Part shown: one piece after another, positions 19,571 through 29,622 of the stretch | How positions within the stretch are numbered: the stretch's first letter is position 1 | How the letters are laid out: each line of letters begins with the position of its first letter | NCBI RefSeq assembly: GCF_007741475.1 | Contig: NZ_CP036261.1 | Span: 3,287,798-3,351,797, forward strand | Length of the DNA stretch: 64,000 nucleotides | Source: Rosistilla ulvae | GTDB taxonomy: Bacteria; Planctomycetota; Planctomycetia; Pirellulales; Pirellulaceae | Direction of reading: 5' to 3' | Made by a program: the position numbers and the translations under genes | Notes under the pieces: generated by a model | Databases searched by the model: none | Told to the model about the DNA's origin: nothing | Seen by the model: only the letters and a program-made list of their open reading frames with translations

Positions 19571-20887
19571 TTGGATGCGGCGTCCCCAATCACTGAACCA
19601 CGACGTTGGCAAGTCGTCCCGTTGGTGATGGTTGCGCTGAACGTGGTCGGGATCTTCTTGGCGTATGGGGCGACGATCATCTTGGCCCGCGAGCTGTCGC
19701 ATCTCGCGTTCGACCAATACATCGGGGCGATCGCAACGCTGGGACTGTTCGCGGCGCTCGCCGAAGGCGGGTTTGGCAAATACGGCCTGCGCGTGATTCC
19801 GATCTACAACGAAGCGCAAGATGGTGGCCGGATCGCCGGTTATTTGCGATTTGCGTTCCTGGGGACGTTGCTGCTGAGTTTGTTATTGGCGATCGCGATG
19901 ATCTTCTTGGCCGCTCCCTTGCACTCGGGCAACCGTCGCGATGTGGTTACGCTTGCGTTTGTCTATCTTCCCTCGATGGCGGGCGCTGGGGTGGTGATCG
20001 ATCTGCTGCTGGCGTTTCGCATGCCGATCATCGCGATGGTGATCTCGCGGATCGTTATCCCGGCGACTACGTTGCTGTTGATTCTAACGCTAACGCAAAC
20101 GATGCACTTCAACGCCAGCCACGCCGTGTTGTGTTTCGCCAGCGGCAGCGTGCTGGCGTTGCTGTTGGGGATGTTGTTCTGCTACCGGCAAGCGAGTCCG
20201 CTGGTGGGCGATGCGGAGGTGGAGACCAACGTCCGCGGTTGGATCAGCGAAAGTCTGGCCTTCATGTTCTTCACGTTCATGGTCTCGTGGCTGTTTCGTT
20301 CGACCTTGGTGATCACCCATCACATGCCACACGGCGATATTGGGGTTGGTCTGTTGGCACCCGCCTTTGAGACCGGCGGCTTGATTCTGCTGCTCAGCAA
20401 ATCGACCGACAAGTTCTTTCAGCCAGCGGTTTCGCTGTATCTCGAGGCGAACGATTGGCGGCAGATGTCGATCCTGCGGCGCGACCGCGGCTTGATGATT
20501 GGAGCCGGCATCGTCCTGTTTTTGTTGGTCGTCCTGTTTTTCGGGAAAACGATTCTGGGGATCTACGGACCCGACTTTGTCGCTTCTTATCCGGCGCTCT
20601 GTTGGGTCGCCGTCGGTTCGAGCATGACGACGCTGTTTTCGCTGGCACCCACGTTTTTGTTGTACGCCGGCCGTCGTCGCTTGCTCACCTGGCTGCTGGG
20701 GTTCCACGCGGCGCTGCTGCTGGTCTTGACGGTGATCTTGTACTGGGAGTTTGGTGGGACCGGAGCGGCCGCGGCATATGCGGTCTGCGTCACTTCGTAT
20801 TCATTGTCGAACCTCTACTTTGCCAATCGCGAGTTCCAGACACTCAAATCGAACCTGCGGGAAACCGATCCCGTTGCGATCGATTAA
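19571..20887 (+). CDS. Polysaccharide flippase-like (Wzx/MATE-type) membrane protein
   Basis: A 438-residue protein with about twelve membrane segments, beginning WQVVPLVMVALNVVGIFLAYGATIILARELS, which fits the polysaccharide-transport (Wzx/RfbX/MATE-like) superfamily. These flip lipid-linked sugars across the inner membrane. The start is uncertain: I prefer TTG at 19571, with GGAG about ten bases upstream; the frame is open to an ATG at 19418, but those extra residues look like translated spacer; ATG 19628 is also possible. No glycosyltransferases are adjacent, so the substrate is unknown. Confidence 0.7.
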   Translation: MDAASPITEPRRWQVVPLVMVALNVVGIFLAYGATIILARELSHLAFDQYIGAIATLGLFAALAEGGFGKYGLRVIPIYNEAQDGGRIAGYLRFAFLGTLLLSLLLAIAMIFLAAPLHSGNRRDVVTLAFVYLPSMAGAGVVIDLLLAFRMPIIAMVISRIVIPATTLLLILTLTQTMHFNASHAVLCFASGSVLALLLGMLFCYRQASPLVGDAEVETNVRGWISESLAFMFFTFMVSWLFRSTLVITHHMPHGDIGVGLLAPAFETGGLILLLSKSTDKFFQPAVSLYLEANDWRQMSILRRDRGLMIGAGIVLFLLVVLFFGKTILGIYGPDFVASYPALCWVAVGSSMTTLFSLAPTFLLYAGRRRLLTWLLGFHAALLLVLTVILYWEFGGTGAAAAYAVCVTSYSLSNLYFANREFQTLKSNLRETDPVAID

Positions 20888-21134
20888 CGTTGGCGGCAGT
20901 CGATTTCCAGAGAGTGGCGGTATGGTGAGCGGATTCCTTCCCGTTTTCTGAGCGCTGGATGCGTTCGCACGATCGTCGAAACCCTAGCGATTGGGGGATT
21001 GCCGCAAGTGTGGAGCAAGGTTTTGCAGCCTAGAAGCGTTCTCCGGGCCCTACCACTTTTCCGGTGGTTTGTTAACATTGCCGGGGTTTTGCGCCCGTCC
21101 TGATCTCTTCCACTCCATCAAAGGTTCCCTTCCT

Positions 21135-24100
21135 GTGCCACGTCGCGACGACATCAAGAAAATCTTGCTGATCGGTAGCGGACCGATCGTCATCGGCCAA
21201 GCTTGTGAATTCGATTATTCCGGCACGCAGGCTTGTAAAGCTCTGCGTGAGGAGGGGTACGAGGTCATCTTGGTCAACAGCAATCCGGCCACGATCATGA
21301 CCGATCCGGGAACAGCTGATCGGACCTACATCGAACCACTGACCTGGCAAATGGTCGAGAAGATCATCGCCAAGGAGCGTCCCGATGCGCTGCTCCCAAC
21401 GCTCGGCGGCCAGACCGGTCTGAACACCGCGATGGACCTGGAAGCCAACGGCGTGCTGGAGAAGTACGGCGTGGAGATGATCGGTGCTCGCGCCGATGTG
21501 ATCGCCAAAGCGGAAGAACGCGAACAGTTCAAACAGGCGATGGACAAGATCGGCCTGGACGTCTGCCGCGGCGAAACGGTCCGCAATCTGACCGACGCCC
21601 GCCGCGTGATGAACGATGTTGGTCTCCCCTGCGTCGTCCGCCCCAGCTTTACGATGGGCGGCTCCGGTTCGGCGATCGCTTACAACCGCGACGACTTCGA
21701 CGCCCTTGTGCAAAACGGCTTGGACCAAAGCCCGGTCACCGAAGTTTTGATCGAAGAGTCGATCATCGGTTGGAAAGAATATGAAATGGAAGTCGTCCGC
21801 GACATGGATGACAACTGTGTGATCATCTGTTCGATCGAGAACTTCGATCCGATGGGCGTTCACACCGGCGATTCGATCACTGTCGCACCCGCGCAGACGC
21901 TGACCGACAAAGAGTATCAACGGATGCGCGACGCATCGTTGGCGGTGATTCGCGAGATCGGCGTGGAGACCGGTGGATCGAACATTCAATTTGCGATCGA
22001 ACCGACAACAGGTCGGATGATCGTGATCGAGATGAATCCGCGGGTCAGCCGATCGTCGGCGCTTGCGAGCAAGGCGACAGGCTTCCCGATCGCCAAGATC
22101 GCTGCCAAGCTGGCTGTCGGTTACCGCTTGTGGGAACTGCCCAACGATATCACGCAAAAGACAAAAGCTTGTTTCGAACCGTCGATCGATTACGTCGTTA
22201 CGAAGATCCCACGGTTTGCGTTTGAGAAGTTCCCCGAAGCCGATCCGACCTTGATGACGCAGATGAAGAGCGTCGGCGAGACGATGGCGATCGGACGAAC
22301 CTTTAAAGAGTCGTTCCAGAAAGCGCTCCGCGGACTGGAAGTTGGTGCCTTCGGTTTTGGCGGCGGCAGCAAGGATATGTGGGGTGGCGAATCGCAGCCC
22401 GACCGCGACGAAGTGATCGCCAAGTTGTCGACTCCCAACGCCGAACGGATCTTCTATCTGCGGTACGCGCTGAAGATGGGGATGACGATCGAAGAGATCT
22501 TCGAACTGACCAAGATCGACCGCTGGTTCTTGGACCAATTGCAACAGATCGTCGAGCATGAGAACTTCTTGCTGCAAGCGGAATCGCTCGAATCGCTCAG
22601 CCCGGCCGATCTGAAATACACGAAACAATTAGGTTTCTCCGATCGCCAGCTGGCAATTATTTTCGACTCCAGCGAACTCAAGGTTCGCGAATACCGCAAG
22701 GAACAAGGGGTTCACGCGGTCTTTAAATCGGTCGACACCTGTGCTGCGGAATTCGAGGCCTTCACGCCTTACTACTACAGCACTTACGAAGACGAGAACG
22801 AGGCGCCGCCCAAGGGTGATAAGAAGCGGATCATGATTCTTGGTGGCGGTCCAAACCGGATCGGCCAGGGAATCGAGTTCGATTATTGCTGCTGCCATGC
22901 GAGTTTCGCGCTCCGCGACATGGGCTATGAATCGATCATGGTCAACAGTAATCCGGAGACTGTCAGTACCGATTACGACACCAGCGACATCCTGTTCTTC
23001 GAACCGCTGACGATCGAAGATGTGTTGAACATCTGCGACAACGTTCAACCCGACGGCGTGATCGTTCAGTTCGGCGGCCAGACGCCGTTGAATCTCGCTC
23101 GCGGATTGGCCAACGCCGGCGTGCCGATCATCGGAACCAGCGTCGACACGATCGAAGCGGCCGAGGATCGCGAGCTGTTCCAACAACTGATCGATGAACT
23201 GGGGCTGCGTCAGCCGCCAAGCGGCATCGCGCGGACGATGGAAGAAGCTCGCGGCGAAGTCGATCGGATCGGGTTCCCCGCGTTGGTTCGACCCAGCTTT
23301 GTCTTGGGCGGCCGAGCGATGGAGATCTGTTACGACCACAAGCAATTCGATCGCTACGTCGCCGAAGCGTTTGTTGTCGCCGAAGGGCAACCGGTTCTGA
23401 TCGATCGGTTCCTAGAGGATGCGATCGAAGTCGACGTCGACGCGCTCTCCGATTCCAAGGACTGCGTGCTGATGGGGATCATGGAGCACATCGAAGAAGC
23501 GGGTGTCCACAGCGGCGACTCCGCTTGTGCGATTCCGCCTCACAGCCTGCCCGAATCGATCCTCGACGAGATCCGCGTCGCAACGAAACAATTGGCACTG
23601 CGACTGAAAGTCGTCGGCCTGATGAACATCCAGTACGCTGTCAAAGTGGAAGATGGCAAGCCGACGCTGTACATCATCGAAGTCAATCCGCGAGCCAGCC
23701 GTACCGTGCCGTTTGTCGCCAAAGCGACCGGCGTCGCGGTGGCGCGATTGGCCACTCAAGTCATGTGCGGCAAGACGCTTGCCGAAGTCGGTGTGACCGG
23801 GGAAACGATCCCGTCGCACGTCTCGATCAAAGAGAGCGTCTTTCCGTTCCGCAAGTTTGCTGGCGTCGACATCGTGCTCGGACCGGAGATGCGAAGTACG
23901 GGCGAGGTGATGGGAACGAGCAAGAGTTTCTCGCTGGCGTTTGCCAAGAGTCAGATCGCGGCGAGCACGGTCCTTCCAAGCGAAGGGAACATCTTCATCA
24001 GCCTGTCGTCGCGTCACAAGGACTTTGCGATCAAGCTTGGCTCGCGTCTCCGCGATCTCGGCTTCAGCATCCTGGCGACCTCGGGTACCGCGAAATTGCT

Positions 24101-24380
24101 CGAGGAATCGGGCGTGGCGGTAACGTCGATCAAGAAGCTTGCCGAAGGGCATCCGAACCTTATCGATTACCTGAAGAACGAAGAGGTCCAGTTGATTATC
24201 AACACGCCCAACGGCAAAGGGGCTCGCACCGACGAAGGTCGCATCCGCGCTTCGGGCGTTCAACACGGCGTCCCATGCATCACGACGATCGCCGCAGCCG
24301 AAGCCGCAGTCGGCGCGATGGAGGCGCTCAAAGAAGGCGCCCTGGACGTCGAGTGCCTGCAAGATCGGTTCGGACTGTAG
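21135..24380 (+). CDS. carB: Carbamoyl-phosphate synthase, large subunit
   Basis: Makes carbamoyl phosphate from bicarbonate, glutamine-derived ammonia and two ATP for pyrimidine and arginine synthesis. 1081 residues, near the E. coli length. The two homologous halves each have an ATP-grasp domain: the first opens [21 protein letters not shown], the second [24 protein letters not shown] near residue 560. The C-terminus is the allosteric MGS-like domain ([18 protein letters not shown]). Start is the GTG at 21135, which aligns with the usual M-P-x-R-x-D-I-K; an AAAGG lies about ten bases upstream. The small subunit gene carA is not in the window. A strong terminator follows. Confidence 0.97.
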   Translation: MPRRDDIKKILLIGSGPIVIGQACEFDYSGTQACKALREEGYEVILVNSNPATIMTDPGTADRTYIEPLTWQMVEKIIAKERPDALLPTLGGQTGLNTAMDLEANGVLEKYGVEMIGARADVIAKAEEREQFKQAMDKIGLDVCRGETVRNLTDARRVMNDVGLPCVVRPSFTMGGSGSAIAYNRDDFDALVQNGLDQSPVTEVLIEESIIGWKEYEMEVVRDMDDNCVIICSIENFDPMGVHTGDSITVAPAQTLTDKEYQRMRDASLAVIREIGVETGGSNIQFAIEPTTGRMIVIEMNPRVSRSSALASKATGFPIAKIAAKLAVGYRLWELPNDITQKTKACFEPSIDYVVTKIPRFAFEKFPEADPTLMTQMKSVGETMAIGRTFKESFQKALRGLEVGAFGFGGGSKDMWGGESQPDRDEVIAKLSTPNAERIFYLRYALKMGMTIEEIFELTKIDRWFLDQLQQIVEHENFLLQAESLESLSPADLKYTKQLGFSDRQLAIIFDSSELKVREYRKEQGVHAVFKSVDTCAAEFEAFTPYYYSTYEDENEAPPKGDKKRIMILGGGPNRIGQGIEFDYCCCHASFALRDMGYESIMVNSNPETVSTDYDTSDILFFEPLTIEDVLNICDNVQPDGVIVQFGGQTPLNLARGLANAGVPIIGTSVDTIEAAEDRELFQQLIDELGLRQPPSGIARTMEEARGEVDRIGFPALVRPSFVLGGRAMEICYDHKQFDRYVAEAFVVAEGQPVLIDRFLEDAIEVDVDALSDSKDCVLMGIMEHIEEAGVHSGDSACAIPPHSLPESILDEIRVATKQLALRLKVVGLMNIQYAVKVEDGKPTLYIIEVNPRASRTVPFVAKATGVAVARLATQVMCGKTLAEVGVTGETIPSHVSIKESVFPFRKFAGVDIVLGPEMRSTGEVMGTSKSFSLAFAKSQIAASTVLPSEGNIFISLSSRHKDFAIKLGSRLRDLGFSILATSGTAKLLEESGVAVTSIKKLAEGHPNLIDYLKNEEVQLIINTPNGKGARTDEGRIRASGVQHGVPCITTIAAAEAAVGAMEALKEGALDVECLQDRFGL

Positions 24381-24440
24381 AGTTCCGCACGGCGCATTGA
24401 AGGCGCCGATGTGTTGAACGCAATCCGCCGAAATGGAAAC

Positions 24441-24480
24441 AAAGGCCACCGCGATCGAAACACGATCGCGGTGGTCTTTT
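24441..24480 (+). terminator. Rho-independent terminator of carB
   Basis: Twelve perfect pairs, CCACCGCGATCG at 24446-24457 and CGATCGCGGTGG at 24463-24474, with a five-base loop, followed by TCTTTT. It begins about 60 bases after the carB stop. Confidence 0.9.
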
Positions 24481-24485
24481 GCGTA

Positions 24486-24514
24486 TCTGTGGCGCGAATC
24501 CAAATCGCCACAGA
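24486..24514. repeat. 9-bp inverted repeat after carB terminator
   Basis: TCTGTGGCG at 24486-24494 pairs with CGCCACAGA at 24506-24514. It lies directly behind the carB terminator, and the rest of the spacer to 24750 holds no gene I can support. Confidence 0.5.
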
Positions 24515-24751
24515 CCTGGGACTTGCGTCGCCAGGCTGTCTCATGCCGTCGCTTCGCTACTGGTGGGGTGGCGCCTCATCTCGCGTTCTTCTCTGACACG
24601 GGGCGAAGCTTGGGGTGGCTCGTCTCTTTCTTTTTCGCGATTCGTTAGGGGGAACCGCGGGCGGCGTCCCCCTGGCGTTTGTTGAGCGAAATCGCTGGTT
24701 TATCGATGACGCTGCTGCTGTGGTTATGCAGCGTTCCCCCACAGTGTTGGC

Positions 24752-24783
24752 TTGACAAATGTGTCTAACTGAACACATAGTTA
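24752..24783 (+). promoter_or_regulatory. Promoter with overlapping operator-like inverted repeats
   Basis: A perfect -35 box TTGACA (24752-24757), an 18-base spacer and a -10-like CATAGT (24776-24781). Two inverted repeats overlap it: TGTGT/ACACA (24760-24777) and TAACT/AGTTA (24766-24783). That places a possible repressor site on the -10 region of the gene at 24799, consistent with autoregulation by the XRE protein of the pair. Confidence 0.6.
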
Positions 24784-24798
24784 AAGTGTAGGTGCAGG

Positions 24799-25371
24799 AT
24801 GGTTGAGAAGATCCCTGCGTTTGATCGCAACGGTTTGCTCCCGATGGGAGATTACGACGTCTCGTTGTTTGATCTACGCGGGTCCGTTCTGTGCTGCGGT
24901 CCGGACGATCGCCAAGCGTATCCGAACTGGGATTCGGCATGGCGGGTTTGGTTGGTTGAGCAACTTGCGATTATGGCACAGCAGCTATGGCAAGTTGGTG
25001 TGGAATCGATTTTTGTCGATGGATCATTTGTCGAAGACAAGGATCATCCCAACGATATCGACGGTTACTTTGTTTGTGACCGCGATGAATTTGTAAGTGG
25101 ACGCTTGGTGGCGGCATTGAATCGTTTGGACCCGCAGAAGGTGTGGACGTGGGACCATTCGCTCCGCCGAGCTTATCCAGGATATCCGAAGAAGCAATTG
25201 CCGATGTGGCATGTCTACCGCGTGGAACTCTATCCGCATTTCTCCGGGCTTGGTTCGGGGATTCGCGACGCGCGTGGGAACGAATTGGAATTCCCCGCCG
25301 CCTTTCGGCAGTGCCGGCGCGATGGGAAGCCTAAAGGAATTATCCGATTGCTAAAGGCGACAGGATCATGA
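24799..25371 (+). CDS. Nucleotidyltransferase-fold protein, putative toxin of a TA-like pair
   Basis: A 190-residue cytoplasmic protein. VDGSFVEDKDHPNDIDGYF contains the nucleotidyltransferase signature: Gly75-Ser76, ten residues, then Asp86-x-Asp88. It resembles the DUF6932-type proteins found next to XRE regulators. The stop codon overlaps the start of the regulator gene by four bases (ATGA), so the two are translationally coupled in toxin-first order. Enzymatic activity and toxicity are inferences from the fold signature and the gene pairing. TAGGTG serves as a weak ribosome binding site. Confidence 0.75.
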   Translation: MVEKIPAFDRNGLLPMGDYDVSLFDLRGSVLCCGPDDRQAYPNWDSAWRVWLVEQLAIMAQQLWQVGVESIFVDGSFVEDKDHPNDIDGYFVCDRDEFVSGRLVAALNRLDPQKVWTWDHSLRRAYPGYPKKQLPMWHVYRVELYPHFSGLGSGIRDARGNELEFPAAFRQCRRDGKPKGIIRLLKATGS

Positions 25372-25817
25372 TTCGCAATGAACAAGAGTATCGCGAGGCG
25401 TCCGATCGGATTGAAGCCGAACGCAACCGTCTGGATGCACATCGCAAGAGTTTAAGTGAATCGGGGCTGGGCGACACAGAGCTGACACGTGCGATGGAAC
25501 CCTTGGTTTCGTTCCATGAGCAGTTGAGAGAAGAGGTCGCTCACTACGAAAACTTAAAACGCGGCGTCTTTCCCGATCTCCAAAACCTCCGGGGACTGGG
25601 AGTGCTGCTCGTTTCGTTGCGTATCGCTCGCGGTATCACGCAGCGCGAGCTTGCTGCCAAGTTGGATGTTCACGAATCGCAGGTCTCTCGCGATGAACGC
25701 AACGAATACCACGGCGTCACGCTCGATCGTGCGAACCGAATTCTCGATGCGCTCGATGTCCGCCTGCAGACCACCGTGGTCGAAGCTCCCCTAGGTCGCG
25801 AAACAACCGACGCCTAG
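25368..25817 (+). CDS. XRE-family HTH protein, putative antitoxin/regulator
   Basis: A 149-residue protein with a charged, probably coiled-coil N-terminal half (EQEYREASDRIEAERNRLDAHR) and a C-terminal XRE-type helix-turn-helix at about 77-130 (LRIARGITQRELAAKLDVHE then SQVSRDERNEYHG). The start overlaps the upstream gene's stop. Antitoxins with this layout usually neutralise the partner through the N-terminal half and repress their own promoter; the inverted repeats at 24760-24783 are candidate sites. Confidence 0.8.
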   Translation: MIRNEQEYREASDRIEAERNRLDAHRKSLSESGLGDTELTRAMEPLVSFHEQLREEVAHYENLKRGVFPDLQNLRGLGVLLVSLRIARGITQRELAAKLDVHESQVSRDERNEYHGVTLDRANRILDALDVRLQTTVVEAPLGRETTDA

Positions 25818-25829
25818 CGACGGTTTTCG

Positions 25830-28070
25830 TTATGCGGTCGCGTTGTCTAACTGGCCGTTGGTTGTTGTCGGTCGACGCATCGCGTTGATCGTGACGACGG
25901 CGATAAACAGGATCGCGCCGACGATGTCGATGGTTAATCCGACGCGGACTTCGCCGATTTTGGTGATCGGTGCCAACAACAGCGCGGCTGATATGAACAT
26001 CAACACCCGTTCGAAGACCGACAGACTGTTGCGGAAATAGCCCGCGATGCAGCCCGCCAAGGCAAGGATCCCGATCGTCGCGGCGGTCAACGCGTGCGCG
26101 ATTGCAAACGCGGTGGGCGATTGGCCATCGGGAGCCAACAGGCACAACGCCGGTCGGTAGACAAACATAAACGGCAGCGTGAATCCGACCAACGAGAAGC
26201 GGAACGCGGCAAACGAGGTCTTCATGATCGGCGCCTCGGCAATCGAAGCGCTCGCGTAACCGGCAAGTGCCACCGGCGGCGTGACCATCGACATCATGCC
26301 GAAGTAGAAGATGAACAGGTGAGCGACCAATGGGATCACTCCCAATTCGCCCAACAACGATCCCATCAACGTCGCCATCAACAGGTAACAGACGACCGAG
26401 GGAACCCCCATTCCCAGGATCAACGAACAGACCATGATGCCGAGCAGGGCGAGGAACAGATTCGTTTCGACAACACCTTTGATTACCGAACTAAAATCGG
26501 TTGCGATCCCGGTCTGCTGCACGATCCCAATGATGATTCCAACGCACGCGCTCGCTGCGACCAGCGAGATCCCGTTCTTGGCCGATTTGGTCATCGCCGA
26601 CGTCATCTCCGGACGCCAGGCGGGGTGGATCAGTCCAAAGATCAGCAAGCCGAACATGCCAACGATCGCCGATTCCAGCAGCGAACCAACCATCAACAGC
26701 GGACTAAACTCTCCACTGGTCGGATGGATCCATGAACTGGCCATGAATGTTTGTAGTCCCGAGGGGACCGAATCGTGGATAAAGATCGTCGCTTGGTGCA
26801 GCAACAGCACGGCGAAGAAGCTGAAGAACGCCATCCAACGAGCCGACGCGCTGATCGCAAGCTCTTTGCGAAGCGTGGCGAAGACCAAGATCACGGCCAA
26901 CGCACCGGTCACGCTGCGGAATGGTGAGAAGCCAGCGATCAGCAGGCCGATCAAAGTTCCCAAGGCTCCGAAAAAGACCATCGCTTCGAAACCGGAGAGC
27001 TTCTTTTTGCTGACCTCTTGCGTGTCGAGCCCCTCGGCGCCTAGACGCCGCGAGTACAAGAAGACAACCGCCAGGATCGACACGTAATAGAGGATCGCCG
27101 GCAGCAGAGCGGCTTTCATAATCGTCAGGAATGTGACTTGAGGCTGCACCAATTCCAGCATCATGTAAGCACCGGCACCCATCACCGGTGGGACCAATGC
27201 GCCGCCGGAAGCTGCCGCGGCGGTGATGCCGCCCGCGATATAATTCGGGAACCGAGCGCTTCGCATCATCGGAATCGTAAACGTTCCGGTCGTCACCGCG
27301 TTAGCGACCGCACTGCCCGACAGCGAGCCCATCAAGCCGCTGGCGACAACCGAAACCATCGCTGGTCCGCCACGGATTTTTCCGAACACTTTGGTCGCAA
27401 AATCGATGATGAACTGCGTCGCTCCGGACATCTCCAGGAAGGCCCCGAAGACGACAAACAGGAAGACATATTTAAACATTACGCTCGCCGCGGGGCCAAA
27501 TACGCCAAGCGACTGCAGGAACGTCGTGCTGACGATATCCTTGACGTTCTGGCCAGCGTGAGGCAGCATCCAATCGGGCATTGCGACCCAGTCGTACCGC
27601 AGACTGCCGTAGCAGTAATAAGAGTGGGCGACGAAAAACAGTGCCAGAAGCGGAACGATCAGGCCGATGCTGCGTCGAGTTGCTTCGAGAACCAACGCCA
27701 ACCCAATCAGACCGACGACAAAGTCGGCGGACGTTTCGGCCCCCGCGCGATTGCCTAGCGAGATCCCATCGGACCACAGGCTTTCGAAGAGCGGTTCGGT
27801 CTGCACGACGACATACCCGCAACATCCGGCCGCGGCGATCGCTAACACGACGTCGATTAGACGCATCGATCGGACGTTGGCAAATCGTTTGTTCAGCGGG
27901 AACGTCAGATAGCAGAGCGCAAGTCCAACACCGACAAACACAGCCAGCGACGACTGAGGTTGCATCAAGTTGTAATTGACTTCGAACAGCGTGAATAAGC
28001 ACAAAAACACGCCCAACGCGGTAATCGCAAAGCGTCGAGTGCGATCCAATAGATTCTCTTCTTGGGTCAC
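25830..28070 (-). CDS. TRAP transporter, fused permease (DctQM-like)
   Basis: A 746-residue integral membrane protein with about 18-20 hydrophobic segments, the length and layout of the fused small-plus-large permease of TAXI-type TRAP transporters. Conserved stretches include VVASGLMGSLSGSAVANAVTTGTFTIPMM, GGITAAAASGGALVPPVMGAGAYMM and LILGMGVPSVVCYLLMATL, where the substrate gate lies. I chose GTG at 28070 because AAAGGA lies seven bases upstream; a GTG at 28151 gives 27 more residues without a binding site. No TAXI or DctP binding protein is adjacent, so its substrate and partner are unknown. Confidence 0.88.
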   Translation of the reverse strand: MTQEENLLDRTRRFAITALGVFLCLFTLFEVNYNLMQPQSSLAVFVGVGLALCYLTFPLNKRFANVRSMRLIDVVLAIAAAGCCGYVVVQTEPLFESLWSDGISLGNRAGAETSADFVVGLIGLALVLEATRRSIGLIVPLLALFFVAHSYYCYGSLRYDWVAMPDWMLPHAGQNVKDIVSTTFLQSLGVFGPAASVMFKYVFLFVVFGAFLEMSGATQFIIDFATKVFGKIRGGPAMVSVVASGLMGSLSGSAVANAVTTGTFTIPMMRSARFPNYIAGGITAAAASGGALVPPVMGAGAYMMLELVQPQVTFLTIMKAALLPAILYYVSILAVVFLYSRRLGAEGLDTQEVSKKKLSGFEAMVFFGALGTLIGLLIAGFSPFRSVTGALAVILVFATLRKELAISASARWMAFFSFFAVLLLHQATIFIHDSVPSGLQTFMASSWIHPTSGEFSPLLMVGSLLESAIVGMFGLLIFGLIHPAWRPEMTSAMTKSAKNGISLVAASACVGIIIGIVQQTGIATDFSSVIKGVVETNLFLALLGIMVCSLILGMGVPSVVCYLLMATLMGSLLGELGVIPLVAHLFIFYFGMMSMVTPPVALAGYASASIAEAPIMKTSFAAFRFSLVGFTLPFMFVYRPALCLLAPDGQSPTAFAIAHALTAATIGILALAGCIAGYFRNSLSVFERVLMFISAALLLAPITKIGEVRVGLTIDIVGAILFIAVVTINAMRRPTTTNGQLDNATA

Positions 28071-28191
28071 GGACGGATCCTTTGAGTGGTTTCGTTCCAG
28101 AGCGGAAAGGGCGGGGTGGGAGGCGGAGGATATCGTTTCGCAAGCGGTCACGACGACGGAGCAGCTTGCAGCGACAAGCTGCTGATTCTAG

Positions 28192-28422
28192 CTAATCCTG
28201 TTCGACGCGGAAGACTTCTCCCAAGACTTCGATCTCGTCGCCAATCGTCAACTTTTTGCGACGCCGCGTTTCGACTTCGCCATTGACCGTGACCTCGCCA
28301 TTTTGAATCAACATCTTGGCTTGGCCGCCGGTGCCGACGACGCCTGTCAATTTGATAAAGTTGTCCAACCGAATCGAATCTTCATCGTCCGTGCTGGGGT
28401 CGTTTGAAACATCTTGGTTCAT
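28192..28422 (-). CDS. S4-domain RNA-binding protein
   Basis: A 76-residue protein that is essentially one S4 domain: SIRLDNFIKLTGVVGTGGQAKMLIQNGEVTVNGEVETRRRKKL, close to the YbcJ/RlbA type. It should bind structured RNA, probably ribosomal. The ATG at 28422 lies nine bases downstream of the nuclease gene's end on the same strand, so the two may be co-transcribed. A much longer open frame upstream is only the shadow of that nuclease gene. Confidence 0.85.
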   Translation of the reverse strand: MNQDVSNDPSTDDEDSIRLDNFIKLTGVVGTGGQAKMLIQNGEVTVNGEVETRRRKKLTIGDEIEVLGEVFRVEQD

Positions 28423-28430
28423 GGGGGGGT

Positions 28431-29441
28431 TCACTTGAGTTGAAAGCGAGCGACCACAGGCCAGTGGTCGCTGAGATCGCGTTGATTTGAATCGATTTGC
28501 CAGTAGGCGTTCCAGTGGGCATCCTGTTCGTCGGGCCCATCTCCTTTTACCGCCAACTCGCGAGGCCGCTGTACCGATCGCAGGACCAGGTCGACGCGGT
28601 CGGGATCGTCTTCGATCATGGCGGGGCTGACCAGGATCCGATCGAACGCTTTCCCGGCCAACAGATGCGTTTGCCGTTGGTCGACCGGCAACCGCGGGTG
28701 CAGGTCGATCAGGTCGTCGTCGGTCTGCGGTGTATGTTTTCCGCACAAGATGGCAAGGTCGCTGCCGTCGCGGATCCCTTCGGCAGGTTCTTCGGTATTC
28801 AGATCGCCCAGCACGATCACGTTCTCCCCGGCGGCGACGCGGTCGGCGATCCAGGTGTGCACGAGTCGAGCTTGGCGAACGCGGATGTCGGCCCGTTCGG
28901 CGCGAGCTCGCAGATGCAGATTGATCACCGTCACGACTTCCGGATCGCTCGGCCGACCGATCTCCAGTTCGGCTTCCTGATGTTTGAAAACGTTGTAGTA
29001 GTCGCCGCTGGCGTACATCTTTCGCGTTTGGCCGTTGAGCCCCGACCGGCGCAGCCAGACGTTGTCGGCATACAGCAGCGCGACGTCCTGTTCGGTGAAC
29101 GGTTCGGCGCCATCGAAACAGACGACGCGAAACTTCTGGTCGTGATCGTCTTCCAAAGTTGTCGTCAGGTAGCCCATGACTTTGCTGCTTTCGACTTCTT
29201 GCAGCGCGACGACGTCGGGCCGAACCGACGCGATCGATGCGGCGACGGCATCGCGGCGCCAATCCCAGTTGGGGCGATCGGGAGCCGACATCTCGCGGGC
29301 CAGATCGCTGCGGTTGTCGCGCGGCTGGCTGTCGAAGAACCATTCGAGATTCCACGACATGACGACGAAATCGTCCGCCGATTCGTCGGCGCCAGCGGCG
29401 ACAGCTTGCAGGCACAACAGGACGCAGATCAAACGGTGCAT
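28431..29441 (-). CDS. Secreted endonuclease/exonuclease/phosphatase family protein
   Basis: A 336-residue protein with a signal peptide (MHRLICVLLCLQAVAAGA). The DNase I-like/EEP fold motifs are in order: MSWNLEWFF, VVALQEVES with the metal-binding Glu, LHLRARA, VLGDLNTEE, and the C-terminal SDHWPVVARF with the catalytic Asp-His. Target may be nucleic acid, a phospholipid or a sugar phosphate. Start 29441 has GGAG eight bases upstream. Followed by the S4 gene. Confidence 0.87.
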   Translation of the reverse strand: MHRLICVLLCLQAVAAGADESADDFVVMSWNLEWFFDSQPRDNRSDLAREMSAPDRPNWDWRRDAVAASIASVRPDVVALQEVESSKVMGYLTTTLEDDHDQKFRVVCFDGAEPFTEQDVALLYADNVWLRRSGLNGQTRKMYASGDYYNVFKHQEAELEIGRPSDPEVVTVINLHLRARAERADIRVRQARLVHTWIADRVAAGENVIVLGDLNTEEPAEGIRDGSDLAILCGKHTPQTDDDLIDLHPRLPVDQRQTHLLAGKAFDRILVSPAMIEDDPDRVDLVLRSVQRPRELAVKGDGPDEQDAHWNAYWQIDSNQRDLSDHWPVVARFQLK

Positions 29442-29622
29442 CGATGACTCTCCAGCAAGCGGCGGCGGACAACGCAGCTGCGACGTGCAGCGATTTGGGA
29501 ACGCCCCAGTATAGTCCAACGGCTACCGGCGGAAGCTTAGGTACCGGTGATCAGGCAGAGCAAATAAGTTTTTGTGGCGGCTGATACCTCCGGTGGGAAG
29601 ACCGGCTGTAACCCTGCGGCGA

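Noticed and set aside
20888-21134. Attenuator or PyrR-like leader for carB
   Set aside because: No convincing alternative hairpins or leader peptide seen.
28192-29472. 426-codon frame fusing the S4 protein to a long N-terminus
   Set aside because: The long N-terminal part is an out-of-frame reading of the nuclease gene; only the last 76 residues form the S4 protein.
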